From Sedimenticola selenatireducens DSM 17993 (GTDB lineage Bacteria; Pseudomonadota; Gammaproteobacteria; Chromatiales; Chromatiaceae): a stretch of DNA of 64,000 bases. This document shows positions 33,252 through 41,892 of this stretch, piece after piece. A model generated the notes under the pieces. It did no database searches and was not told the origin of the DNA. It was given only the letters and a program-made list of their open reading frames with translations. The translations under genes and the position numbers were made by a program. The DNA lies in contig NZ_ATZE01000001.1 in NCBI RefSeq assembly GCF_000428045.1, positions 124,265 to 188,264 of the forward strand, given 5' to 3'. Each line of letters opens with the position of its first letter. Within the stretch, counting starts at the first letter, position 1.

Positions 33252-34829
33252 CTATTTCCCCCCGAGAAACGGGAACTGAACTGCAAGTTGTTGCTGAAAA
33301 AGCTTTGCTGCCTTGTCAGTGTATTTCTCCTTGTGAGTCACCGAAGTGGTGCTAGCCATCCTGCCATCTCCCGTTGCAGCGAATGCGAAAATGAGGTTTT
33401 CCAACTCGCTACGTGTCAGATCTTCGAAAGGAACTACCTTGAGAGCACAGACGATTTCTCCCCATCGTTTTAACTCGGCCCACGTTTGGACCAGCCGCTC
33501 TCGCACTGCGGCTGGCGCAGACCCGACCTCCACCAGATACTCGGCGACGGCCTCTAGTCCAACCTCTTCCTCCAAACGTTCTGCCTGCAAAAGCAACGTA
33601 GCGGAAGCGTCATTGCCATCATCCGGACACATACTTGCAGCAGCAACTTGGTCAAAGTCATTGAGAAGCGAATCGATAGCAGCAGACTTGAACTCCGCTT
33701 GGAAGCTGTGAGCTAGACTCGCGAATCGGGAAACGGCGGATTTAACATCTCGACTTGCTTCAAGAGCTTGTCTCGCGGCATCTGCCTCGTCAAGTAACAT
33801 TGAGAATCGAGTGGATTCGATGCGAAGTCGACTGACATCCATTGGAACGATAGATCCGCCGGCCGTCGCATGTGGGCCATGAAAGTAATACTCAAAGGTG
33901 ACGGCCAACAACCAACGCCCCCCTACTGAACCTTTCAATCCTTGAATTGCTTCACACAACAAGTCGCCAAACGTGTTGTGGGTGGCAACATTGAAAGAAC
34001 AGGCGTTTTTGAATCCGTCCCACGCTAGCAAGTGCTTTAGGAATGACGCTGCGTTACGAACGCAGTATCTTCGCCACGCCCTCTTGCCTTGTTCATCAAG
34101 TGACTTCTTTCCTTCATTTGCGTGATCGGACATACCACGTACTACAAGGCAGGGAACAGGATGTACGCGGTCAGACGCCGCAGATACCGCGCCGGCTGAC
34201 TCCATGTCGATTGCAGCAAACTTCCTGTTTACACGTTTCACTTCTTCCACAAACGCGGTAGAGGCGGCGACGGTATTCCCCGACGCTATTGGCCCAATGT
34301 GGAGTGATGGCAATTCAGAACAGATTTCCTCCTTTCGGGGGATGGCAAGGTCCTGAAAGTCATGGCTTGCGTCGGCTTGCCATTCCGCGAAGGATGCTGC
34401 GGCGGCAAACTCAAAATGACCTATGGCCTCACGAATACTAAACTGTAATGGCCAATGACGTCCTGAATAACGTATCTCATACGAATCTCCGGCGGCTTCT
34501 GCTTTTGAGTTCGCTTGAAATTCATTGACCTCTTCACCAACAACGACATCACCGACTGCTATATCGCCATCCAGGGCTCCGCCGAGTCCTAAGATCACAA
34601 GAAGCTTTATTTCCGCGAAGGCAAGTAACCGAGTCGTAGTCTGAAGTGCTGGTAGAGTCCCCATACTGTTGCATATGCACGCAACTGCGGACACTCCACC
34701 AAAATCCAAAACGTAGAAGTAACTTCCTTCGTGCTCGATCGCGTCAATTTGCGGCGCAACTTCAAGGATATAACGGTATTCTTCACGCAATGGGATTATG
34801 ACGCCAATGTCGAACGATCGATTTTCCAT
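33252..34829 (-). CDS. Nucleoside phosphorylase-domain protein of a putative defence operon
   Basis: A 525-residue protein. Residues about 5-270 are a purine-nucleoside-phosphorylase/MTA-SAH-nucleosidase fold: IGVIIPLREEYRYIL, LLVILGLGGALDGDIAVGDVVVGEEV, AAIDMESAGAVSAA and CLVVRGMSDHANEGKK carry the base- and ribose-binding residues. The C-terminal half is helical and unrecognised. Phosphorylase domains of this type serve as toxic effectors in several antiphage systems (CBASS, Avs and Detocs variants that cleave ATP to adenine). First gene of a two-gene operon with the HSP90-like ATPase; an IS5-family element is inserted 28 bp before its start codon. Confidence 0.82.
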   Translation of the reverse strand: MENRSFDIGVIIPLREEYRYILEVAPQIDAIEHEGSYFYVLDFGGVSAVACICNSMGTLPALQTTTRLLAFAEIKLLVILGLGGALDGDIAVGDVVVGEEVNEFQANSKAEAAGDSYEIRYSGRHWPLQFSIREAIGHFEFAAAASFAEWQADASHDFQDLAIPRKEEICSELPSLHIGPIASGNTVAASTAFVEEVKRVNRKFAAIDMESAGAVSAASDRVHPVPCLVVRGMSDHANEGKKSLDEQGKRAWRRYCVRNAASFLKHLLAWDGFKNACSFNVATHNTFGDLLCEAIQGLKGSVGGRWLLAVTFEYYFHGPHATAGGSIVPMDVSRLRIESTRFSMLLDEADAARQALEASRDVKSAVSRFASLAHSFQAEFKSAAIDSLLNDFDQVAAASMCPDDGNDASATLLLQAERLEEEVGLEAVAEYLVEVGSAPAAVRERLVQTWAELKRWGEIVCALKVVPFEDLTRSELENLIFAFAATGDGRMASTTSVTHKEKYTDKAAKLFQQQLAVQFPFLGGK

Positions 34830-34857
34830 GCGCTCCTCTTTATGGCTTCACATCTAA

Positions 34858-36046
34858 GGCATCTCTGATTAATTCCGTATTTGAGCGATAATACGACATC
34901 ATCTAAAACACGGCTTCAACTGATTACCATGAAACAGCAATCCCTGACCGACGGCTTCGAGAAATTTCGCAAGAAAACCCGTAAGGAAAAATTTCTGGAT
35001 GATATGGAAGTTATTATTCCATGGCAGGGTCTGGTAGAAACGATTGAGCCGTTCTATCCGAAACCTGAAGGTGCTGGTCGTCGTCCCATCGGTATCGAGC
35101 GGATGCTGCGCATCTATTTTCTCCAGCATTGGTTCAATCTCTCTGATCCGGCAGCAGAAGAGGCGCTGTATGATTCCCTCGCCATGCGCCAGTTTGTCGG
35201 AATTGATCTTGGCCAGGAAGCAGCGCCGGACGAAACTACAATCTGCAAATTCCGCCATCTGATGGAGCGCCATAATCTGGGTGATCAACTTTTTCATCTG
35301 GTTAATCAGTATCTCCAGGAGAATGGCCTGAAGGTGAACCGGGGCACCATCGTCGATGCTTCGATTATCAATGCCCCCAGTTCTACCAAGAACAAGAAGA
35401 AGCAACGCGATCCGGAGATGCATCAGACCAAGAAGGGCAACCAGTGGTACTTCGGCATGAAGGCACATATCGGTGTCGACAGCCGGACCAAGCTGATTCA
35501 TCACGTAGCAGTCACTGCTGCCAATGTGCATGATTCGGTTGTTATCGGTGACTTGTTGCATGGTGACGAGACACGTGTCTGGGGCGACTCGGCTTACACA
35601 GGAAAAGGTGACGTCATCACTGAACACGCTCCGCATGCAAAGGACTTTACCCAGATGAAGGGCTTTCGCCATCGAAAACTCAGTGACGATGAACGGAGCA
35701 AAAACCGAAACAAGTCCAGAATCCGCGCCAGGGTAGAGCATGTCTTCGGTGTGATGAAGGGACAATTCGGCTTCACCAAGGTTCGATACAAGGGGCTGGC
35801 AAAGAACGCCCATCATCTTTATGTATCCTGTGCGTTGGTGAATCTGGTCATGGCTAAAAAGTCTCTGATGCGGCGACGTACATTAGTTTTGCAGGCGTAG
35901 TACGCCTGAACTCTGGCCTTCGGGCCGTTGATAATGAATTGGTCGCCGGTACAGCTTCGAAAGAGGCGACTGAGAACGGTAAAAAGGCATGCCCTGATGA
36001 AATTGATGGCTCCATATCATTAATTCGTCAATTGATCAGATGTTCC
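34858..36046 (+). mobile_element. IS5-family element with CTAA target duplication
   Basis: 1189 bp bounded by direct CTAA repeats (34854-34857 and 36047-36050), the typical 4-bp IS5 target duplication. Terminal inverted repeats begin GGCATCTCTGATTAATT on the left and, read inward from the right, GGAACATCTGATCAATT (12 of 17 match). A GGCC-ttcg-GGCC hairpin follows the transposase. The element separates the putative defence operon from its original upstream DNA. Confidence 0.88.
34929..35900 (+). CDS. IS5-family DDE transposase
   Basis: A 323-residue transposase starting KQQSLTDGFEKFRKKTRKEKFLDDM. DDE residues: TIVDASIINAPSSTKN, VWGDSAYTGKG, and RARVEHVFGVMKGQFGFTKVRY with the glutamate. The N-terminal DUF772-type segment (RRPIGIERMLRIYFLQHWFNLSDPAAEEALYDS) is family-typical. 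The frame is open further upstream to 34881, but the ATG at 34929 matches family starts. It appears intact. Confidence 0.95.
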   Translation: MKQQSLTDGFEKFRKKTRKEKFLDDMEVIIPWQGLVETIEPFYPKPEGAGRRPIGIERMLRIYFLQHWFNLSDPAAEEALYDSLAMRQFVGIDLGQEAAPDETTICKFRHLMERHNLGDQLFHLVNQYLQENGLKVNRGTIVDASIINAPSSTKNKKKQRDPEMHQTKKGNQWYFGMKAHIGVDSRTKLIHHVAVTAANVHDSVVIGDLLHGDETRVWGDSAYTGKGDVITEHAPHAKDFTQMKGFRHRKLSDDERSKNRNKSRIRARVEHVFGVMKGQFGFTKVRYKGLAKNAHHLYVSCALVNLVMAKKSLMRRRTLVLQA

Positions 36047-36050
36047 CTAA

Positions 36051-36552
36051 GTGAATGTCATGCAATCGCTCCTTACTATTCTCCAAGTTTCGCATGCATC
36101 GAGAGAGTTGTCGATGGAACACGGGTGCCGTGGTTGCGTATTTCGAGGTGGTTGTCATTCATCGCAGTACGGTCTGCAAACGATAAGGACTGCGCAAGAA
36201 AATCTGGCGTCCTCGATCAGTGTGAGGGAGAAAGGCCCCAGGAGCGCCCTGCGGAAACTCGAAGGCTGTCTCGCATTGTGCGGACAGCAAGGACCGACTA
36301 CGGCCGGATGGCGAACCAGACAGCCGACGTTCCATCGGGTTTCGTGAGCTATGACCGTTGACCAAACCATTGCCGGCGTTGCCAGATCCAATCCTGAACG
36401 CCCGCTTCGGCTACAACCTGACGCTCGACAAGATTTCGCGCTCTACGAGCTGGCTGTCGGTGTGGGAGTTGATGCCTTGGCAGGGAATGGCTTGCATGAA
36501 GCTGCTTATCCAGTCCCACGGCGAAGTCCACCAATCCGCTTTCTGTACGGCA
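36051..36552. other. Gene-poor stretch right of the IS5 element
   Basis: About 500 bp with several short overlapping frames on both strands, none with a recognisable domain, ribosome site or codon pattern that stands out. Before the IS insertion the left part was the upstream DNA of the phosphorylase-domain gene, so it may hold that operon's original promoter. A 79-residue frame at 36358-36597 is possible but unsupported. Confidence 0.5.
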
Positions 36553-37125
36553 TCAGGAAAGCCGGTCGCGCAGCCAATTAATGTCCTCGTTCAATAATTT
36601 AGCGTTGGCATCGCGCATCCTGCGGAATTGTATTTGGAGATCACGGCGCTCCAGCTCCGCTGCCAACGCCAGCATAAAAACTCCCGACCGGGCAGCCAGC
36701 TCTGTTTCCCCGGCTCCCGTGATGTGCACGGCGCATCCTGGGCTCTCTTCGTTGCCGCCCAGGATAGCCAGAACCTCGAATCCCTGATCGAGATCACTTT
36801 TAATCCGGTCAGCAGTGGCCGCAGCGAGTTTTCGGCAGCAGTTTGCGGGGCCCGGGGCTCCGAGAGCCTGGCGAATCGACTGGCCAGCCGGGCGCCGGCG
36901 TTCGAAACCGAGGCAGGCTATCTCCGGACAGGGAATCTGCACCATGCCGATCCCATTGTCTGCCAGCAGGTCCATCACCTCCCGCGTAACCGCTGGATTT
37001 TCCGCTGCCCCCAGGTCTCTGGCATTCTGGTTCAGCAGGCATTCGATGAGAAATACCAGGCGACCGCTCCTCAGGTCCTTTTTTGGTCTGTTAAAAGGCC
37101 ACATGGCCGTCATTTTCTTGCGCAT
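36553..37125 (-). CDS. TudS-related putative desulfidase (DUF523-like)
   Basis: A 190-residue protein with the opening LVFLIECLLNQNARDLG and the stretch NGIGMVQIPCPEIACLGFERR, which carry cysteines at the positions used by TudS/DUF523-type thiouracil desulfidases for an iron-sulfur cluster; another cysteine is in EESPGCAVHITG. Predicted role: removal of sulfur from thio-bases or similar compounds. Overlaps the upstream zinc-ribbon gene by 16 bp, so the pair is an operon. Assignment by similarity of the N-terminal motif; the exact substrate is unknown. Confidence 0.65.
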   Translation of the reverse strand: MRKKMTAMWPFNRPKKDLRSGRLVFLIECLLNQNARDLGAAENPAVTREVMDLLADNGIGMVQIPCPEIACLGFERRRPAGQSIRQALGAPGPANCCRKLAAATADRIKSDLDQGFEVLAILGGNEESPGCAVHITGAGETELAARSGVFMLALAAELERRDLQIQFRRMRDANAKLLNEDINWLRDRLS

Positions 37126-37337
37126 CGGGCAATCGATCTCAACTTCCCTTTTTTTTCGTCACGTTTCATTTTCCACAGATCGTAATGGGGCGAACCCTCG
37201 CGCAGCATCTTGGCCCCGCAACTCGGGCAGCGTAACTCCTGGCAGGGCAATCCATGCTCGTGGGCAACACTTGCTGCGCACTTGGGGCAGATGCATTTGC
37301 CGCCTGCGCCCATCTCGTGTCTGCGTTTTTCTGTCAT
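37110..37337 (-). CDS. Small CxxC zinc-ribbon/rubredoxin-like protein
   Basis: A 75-residue basic protein with two CxxC pairs in CICPKCAASVAHEHGLPCQELRCPSCGAKMLREGSPH, a rubredoxin/zinc-ribbon knuckle arrangement. Similar proteins are often labelled ferredoxin-like without proof. It precedes and overlaps the TudS-like gene, so it could be an electron donor or metal chaperone for it. Confidence 0.65.
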   Translation of the reverse strand: MTEKRRHEMGAGGKCICPKCAASVAHEHGLPCQELRCPSCGAKMLREGSPHYDLWKMKRDEKKGKLRSIARCARK

Positions 37338-37421
37338 GGTTTGATCTTTATAATGGCCGGGAATCTACAAAGTATCGGATAAGGCAGCGACTCGTGACCT
37401 GATTCGATGGGATCCACCACT

Positions 37422-38630
37422 TCACCGAGGATCATGCTTATCACGCTTCGCCGCGCACCCCAACTGCAACATTCCCTTTCCAAACCGATCGGTTACCCGA
37501 TCGAGGGTCTCCAAAATACGGTTGTCCTTTTCACTTTGCCGAGGCTTGTCGAAGAGGTCGGCCTGCACCGGCTCGGACTCGATCTGTTGCCAGCCGCTGA
37601 TACCGACCCCGATGAGCCGCACCGGCGTGCGCGGCAGGTTGCCATTGAGAAAAAGTGCCCAAGCCTCCCGCAGGATTACCCGTTCGTCGTGCGTCGGGAC
37701 GGGGGGCTTGTGCTGACGGGTATGGGTCTCGAAACCGGTGAAGCGGATCTTCAGCGTCACCACCGAACCGGAAAGCTGCTCTCTGCGCGCAGTCGCGGCG
37801 ACTTCGGCAGCCAGGTTATGCAAGGCATCGTGCAGGATCTCCTGCTCCCGCACGTCTTCCTCGAAGGTGGTCTCTTTGGAGATGCTTTTGCGCTCTTGAC
37901 CGGGTACCACCTCAGCTGAAGCGATCCCCAAAGCCTGTTGCTTGAAGACTACACTCTTCTTCCCAATGTGTTCTTCAAGGATTCGAAGCGGGAAAGCGCG
38001 CAACTGTGCCACGGTCCTGATCCCAAGGTGTGCGAAGATCTTCTGGGTCTGACGGCCCAGGCCTCGCAGGTTGGCTACCGGCATGGTTGCCAGGAACTCC
38101 AGGATTTCGTCCGGGTAGACCACCGTCAGCCCATCGGGTTTTCGGTGTTCGGATCCCAGTTTAGCGATCAGCCGATTTGGGCCTATGCCTACCGATACGG
38201 TGAGTCCGGTCGTCTCCAGGATGCGGCGCTTGATCTCGGTCCCGATGGTCTCCGGTGACCCGATGAGCTTCTCCAGACCCGTCAGATCCAGATAGGCCTC
38301 ATCGACCGAGACAGGTTCGATGACCGGCGTGATGCTTTCCAGGATCTGAAAAATCTCACGGGAGACCCGAAGGTATTTGGCCATGTCGGGACGCAGATAG
38401 ACCGCATCCGGACAGCGGCGGTAGGCCTCAGCAATGGGCATGGCCGAGCGGATGCCGAACACCCGCGCCCGGTAGTTCGCCGCGGCCACCACGCCGCGGT
38501 GGCCGGGGAGGGCACCGACCACCACCGGACGGTCACGGTAGTCGGGGCAGTCACGCTGCTCGACGCTGGCATAGAATGCATCGAGATCGGCATGTCCGAC
38601 CCAGCGTTGCGCCCTGTGCGAGTGCGTCAC
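37422..38630 (-). CDS. dinB: DNA polymerase IV (Y-family)
   Basis: A 402-residue translesion polymerase. Palm motifs: VGHADLDAFYASVEQRD and SVDEAYLDLTGLE (catalytic acidic residues), VSVGIGPNRLIAKLGSEHRKPDG, helix-hairpin-helix NLRGLGRQTQKIFAHLGI, little-finger domain SISKETTFEEDVREQE. The C-terminus contains a QADLFDKP-like segment that may be a clamp-binding motif. I use GTG 38630 (THSHRAQRWVGHADLDAF); a TTG at 38675 gives 15 unconserved residues. A DinB on an ICE may provide mutagenic repair; it could also be a captured chromosomal gene. Confidence 0.93.
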   Translation of the reverse strand: MTHSHRAQRWVGHADLDAFYASVEQRDCPDYRDRPVVVGALPGHRGVVAAANYRARVFGIRSAMPIAEAYRRCPDAVYLRPDMAKYLRVSREIFQILESITPVIEPVSVDEAYLDLTGLEKLIGSPETIGTEIKRRILETTGLTVSVGIGPNRLIAKLGSEHRKPDGLTVVYPDEILEFLATMPVANLRGLGRQTQKIFAHLGIRTVAQLRAFPLRILEEHIGKKSVVFKQQALGIASAEVVPGQERKSISKETTFEEDVREQEILHDALHNLAAEVAATARREQLSGSVVTLKIRFTGFETHTRQHKPPVPTHDERVILREAWALFLNGNLPRTPVRLIGVGISGWQQIESEPVQADLFDKPRQSEKDNRILETLDRVTDRFGKGMLQLGCAAKRDKHDPR

Positions 38631-38784
38631 CGACGCTGGCCCTTTATAAAGCCGGCAGATTTCTGACCGTTGCAATCCACATTATCCAGCCCGCAGTTTG
38701 TCGTCACTGCGCATGCTATCAATAATGCCTGCAGAACACAGCGGCAGAGGCATTCAGCACCGACCCATCCGGCCTTCGAGCTGT

Positions 38785-39021
38785 CCACAAAATCCACAGG
38801 CCCTGTCCGTCACGGTGAAGCGAGCCCGAAAGCTCGCGCAGCCAAGGGCGGGGCCGCTTCAGCGGCGCCTGTGGGGTTTGTGGTCAGGTCGATGTGTACC
38901 GAAGGCCGATTCCGTCTTCAATATGCGAGCGGTATGACAGGCCTGTGCCTGGCGAACCGCTCGTCCCGAGCGAAGCCGCCATCGTCACTAGTGAACGAAG
39001 TGGGGTAGTGACGAGGGCGGC
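38785..39021. other. Structured non-coding DNA with nested inverted repeats
   Basis: A 17-bp imperfect inverted repeat (38785-38801 with 38867-38883, 14 of 17) encloses two perfect hairpins (GCGAGC/GCTCGC at 38820-38837; GCCGC/GCGGC at 38853-38866), a three-way-junction layout. A second element follows: GCCGCC-at-CGTCACTA (38975-38990) pairs with 39006-39021 around a 15-nt loop. No gene lies in 38631-39561. Candidates: oriT, a structured RNA or a regulatory cruciform. Confidence 0.6.
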
Positions 39022-39177
39022 GATCCCATTAACGGCGCGGGTTTGCGGCGGAATTTCGGGGTGACGGCGGGATTATCTGTTCTTATACTCGCCCTCAGAA
39101 CAGCAAAATTCGATAAATTCATCCGTGGCCACTACGTGTATCAGTGGCAATAGCGCTTAACCGGATCATTCGAAGCG

Positions 39178-39340
39178 CAACGGCTTTCAGCCGTTGATCC
39201 ATCTTCCAGCCCAGACAGATCGTTCGATCTGATTTTATTGCAGGCGCCAGCCTGCCATCCACTCGACGAGCCATCAGACTATCGCCATTGGCGATGAAAG
39301 TTGACGCTCATTTTTCATCCACCGCGGAAATCTCTTCCGC
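39178..39340 (+). promoter_or_regulatory. Train of five hairpins upstream of the second recombinase
   Basis: Five short stem-loops in 160 bp: CAACGGCT-ttc-AGCCGTTG (39178-39196), AGATCG-tt-CGATCT (39217-39230), GCAGGC/GCCTGC (39240-39255), ATCGCC-att-GGCGAT (39281-39295), GCGGAA/TTCCGC (39324-39340). They are followed by AAGGAGGTG at 39350-39358, itself able to pair with CCACC. It resembles the hairpin leaders before the DUF3577, radC and DUF6573 genes. Confidence 0.55.
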
Positions 39341-39561
39341 TCATTCAAAAAAGGAGGTGTAACCACCGTCCAAGAACGTCCGAATCCGGGCACGTTGGGT
39401 CCGCACTGGGCCTTTACCCATCAGGGATAAACCAGTGTTGCCTGAGACCAGGCATGTTCAGGTCGTACGGGAGTGGTGTCCCAAGGCCGTTTCGCATCAG
39501 CGGATTCAGTCAGCTACGGCTGCTGGATGGTCATAAACACTTACCAGATAGAGATTACACT

Positions 39562-40428
39562 TTGAGAAACCTGAACTACCAACTCAAACAACTCTGCCGC
39601 CAGAACCGGGATGGCAGCTACAGCACCCAGGCCAAGCGGGCGCATCATCTGATGCTCATCGCGAATCAGCTGCACGCGCTGGGTTTTCACGGGATGAACG
39701 CCAGCTCCCTGAAGCAGAAACATGTCGAAGCGCTGATAAAGCAGTGGCTGGAGCAGGAACTCTCCACCGGCACGATCAAGAATCGGATGGCGGTGCTGCG
39801 CTGGTGGGCTCAGAAAGTGGACAAGCAGAATGTGGTGGCGCGATCGAACGACCACTATGGCATTTCCAACCGGCAGTTCGTGACCAACGCTTCGAAAGCG
39901 AAAACATTGAACAACTCGGACCTGGAAAAGATACCGGATCCGCAAATCCGCATGAGTCTGCAGCTACAACAAGCCTTCGGCCTGCGCCGGGAGGAGGCGA
40001 TCAAGTTCCAGCCTGGGTTTGCGGACCAAGGAGATCACATCCGCCTCAAGTCTTCCTGGACCAAGGGAGGGAGGAGCCGGACGATCCCGGTTCGCACCGA
40101 TGCTCAGCGCGACCTGCTCGACCAGATACGGAAACAGGTCGGGAGCGGATCTCTGATCCCCGCGGATAGAAGTTACGTGCAACAGCTGCGCGTTTACGAA
40201 CGCCTGACTGCCAATGCTGGATTATCCCGGATGCATGGGCTGCGGCACGACTATGCGCAGCGGCGGTATGAGGAGCTGACTGGTTGGTTATCGCCAGCCG
40301 CGGGTGGGCCGACATCAAAGCAACTGAGTCCGGTGCAGAAAGAATGTGATTACCAGGTGCGATGCCTTATCAGTCTCGAACTCGGTCATGGCAGAGAGCA
40401 AGTGCTAAGTCTGTATTTAGGAAAGTAA
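39562..40428 (+). CDS. Integrase-domain protein (second tyrosine recombinase)
   Basis: A 288-residue recombinase of the phage-integrase type often found inside PFGI-1-type ICEs. N-terminal core-binding domain: LRNLNYQLKQLCRQNRDGSYSTQAKRAHHLMLIANQLHALGF. Catalytic residues: Arg in QQAFGLRREEAIKF, Lys in SSWTKGGRSRTIPV, HGLRHDYAQRRYEEL, and SLELGHGREQVLSLYLGK with the tyrosine. The TTG at 39562 is chosen because recalled homologues start LRNLNYQL; the frame is open upstream to 39301 but that part overlaps the hairpin region. Role in the ICE is unclear, as integration is explained by the other integrase. Confidence 0.82.
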   Translation: MRNLNYQLKQLCRQNRDGSYSTQAKRAHHLMLIANQLHALGFHGMNASSLKQKHVEALIKQWLEQELSTGTIKNRMAVLRWWAQKVDKQNVVARSNDHYGISNRQFVTNASKAKTLNNSDLEKIPDPQIRMSLQLQQAFGLRREEAIKFQPGFADQGDHIRLKSSWTKGGRSRTIPVRTDAQRDLLDQIRKQVGSGSLIPADRSYVQQLRVYERLTANAGLSRMHGLRHDYAQRRYEELTGWLSPAAGGPTSKQLSPVQKECDYQVRCLISLELGHGREQVLSLYLGK

Positions 40429-40571
40429 GTTGTTTGAAAAGCCCCGCACAAGGTGTGCTTTGGAAGATCAGCCAGTTTTAATCGCCCACTTTATCTCACC
40501 GGATTTTCTCAGAATAATCCGCGCCTGCACGTCTGGTTTCCTCCACTGTTGCGGATGCCGACTGGTTCTAT

Positions 40572-40973
40572 CTATGTAGGTGGCCCTTTATCAAATTGAA
40601 TCACGCCTTCGGGTACCACTTCCCATTTGGCTTTGGATCCGACGAAAATGTGCATGCCTATTTCAATCTCTGGATCTCCGTTTACACACCCCAAGGTAAT
40701 TCCATGAATCTTGCCGTCGTAAATGCCGCACAATGTCGAGCCACATCGGCTACAGAACTGCAGACCATATCCGTCTTGGCTCTCGTAGGTAGTCAGCAAG
40801 TTTTCACCGGTAAGCCACTCGAATGCATCTGACGCGACTTCTGCGTAAGCGGATGCCTGGGAACTGAAAGCTTTTCGACACCGCGAGCAATGACAAGATC
40901 GGGCATCTCGGAGTTTCCCGTTGATTCGATAAGTCACTTTGCCACAGAAGCATTCGCCGGTTATCGCCATCAC
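40572..40973 (-). CDS. GFA-family (CENP-V/GFA domain) protein
   Basis: A 133-residue GFA-domain protein. Zinc ligands are in ITGECFCGKVTYR, DARSCHCSRCRKAFSS and LQFCSRCGSTLCG. The family includes glutathione-dependent formaldehyde-activating proteins, but most members have no proven activity. It is monocistronic, reading toward the recombinase gene. Probable cargo. Confidence 0.88.
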   Translation of the reverse strand: MMAITGECFCGKVTYRINGKLRDARSCHCSRCRKAFSSQASAYAEVASDAFEWLTGENLLTTYESQDGYGLQFCSRCGSTLCGIYDGKIHGITLGCVNGDPEIEIGMHIFVGSKAKWEVVPEGVIQFDKGPPT

Positions 40974-41192
40974 GGTTTCTCCCAGATAGAGTGGTTATTC
41001 TGCCTGAACTGTCGCAGGCCGGCCAACTGCCATCGATTGTTGCAGCTATGGCAACGACCGCTTCAAACGCGTTGCTGGCTTGGATCGGGTGGAGTCGCCA
41101 GATCGGAAGATGACACATTGAAGCCACTCAGGTATGGATGAATAATGGTCGGTGTATCTTGATCCAACAGCTGACTATGACCGGATGCGACA

Positions 41193-41720
41193 ATGCTGGA
41201 GAAGCTCGAAGTTTACGAGAGCGCACAAATTGATTCCGCTGCTATTGAGGCGCTATACCTGGAAGCATTCCCAGACGAGAATTTAGTTCCGCTTGTGCAA
41301 GCGCTGCTCCAGAATCCGGTGATTACCGTTTCGCTCGTCGGGAAGATTTCCGCGCAGATTGTAGGACATACGATCTTCACACAGTGCTGCGTGGTCGGTA
41401 GTAGCATTAAAGTCGTTCTTCTCGGTCCACTCGCTGTGGCACCAGATTGGAAAAAACAAGGCATCGGGAGTGCAATTGTACGCACCGGTTTGAGACGAAT
41501 GGAGGTTGCAGACGTCAGTCTCGTGTGTGTATTGGGTGACCCTGCATACTATATGCGCCTCGGGTTTATTCGGGAGTCTTTAGTTGAGCCACCGTTCAGC
41601 TTGCCAACTGAATGGCATGACGCATGGCAGTCACAATATTTGGGGGACACTGTAACACCTTGTGCGGGAAAGCTGTCAGTTCCCCCGCCTTGGCATAAAC
41701 CTGCCCTGTGGCTTCCTTGA
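41193..41720 (+). CDS. GNAT-family N-acetyltransferase
   Basis: A 175-residue GNAT acetyltransferase. The acetyl-CoA-binding motif is in VLLGPLAVAPDWKKQGIGSAIVRTGLRRM (the Q-x-x-G-x-G/A loop), followed by VLGDPAYYMRLGFIRESL, which is typical of YhbS-like members. Substrate unknown. It stands alone in the cargo region and is divergent from the GFA gene. Confidence 0.88.
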   Translation: MLEKLEVYESAQIDSAAIEALYLEAFPDENLVPLVQALLQNPVITVSLVGKISAQIVGHTIFTQCCVVGSSIKVVLLGPLAVAPDWKKQGIGSAIVRTGLRRMEVADVSLVCVLGDPAYYMRLGFIRESLVEPPFSLPTEWHDAWQSQYLGDTVTPCAGKLSVPPPWHKPALWLP

Positions 41721-41892
41721 GGAGTCGGCTCCCGGCCGGATCCATGCATTACCTGCTTGGCTGATAGAGTCCGGTTACGCTGAACAACGGCAAATAACAG
41801 CGGGTTTTGAGCGGCACATCCTCAATGCCAGCTAACTGGAAGGAACTTGGGGTCTTGCTGGATTCTTAGCATTTTCCTTGATAGTTTTGGAA

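Noticed and set aside
36051..36347. 98-residue forward frame right of the IS5 element
   Set aside because: No ribosome site, no domain, starts at the IS target site; probably former upstream DNA of the PNP operon.
36358..36597. 79-residue forward frame
   Set aside because: Composition not absurd, but overlaps the end of the TudS-like gene and shows no family resemblance; left unannotated.
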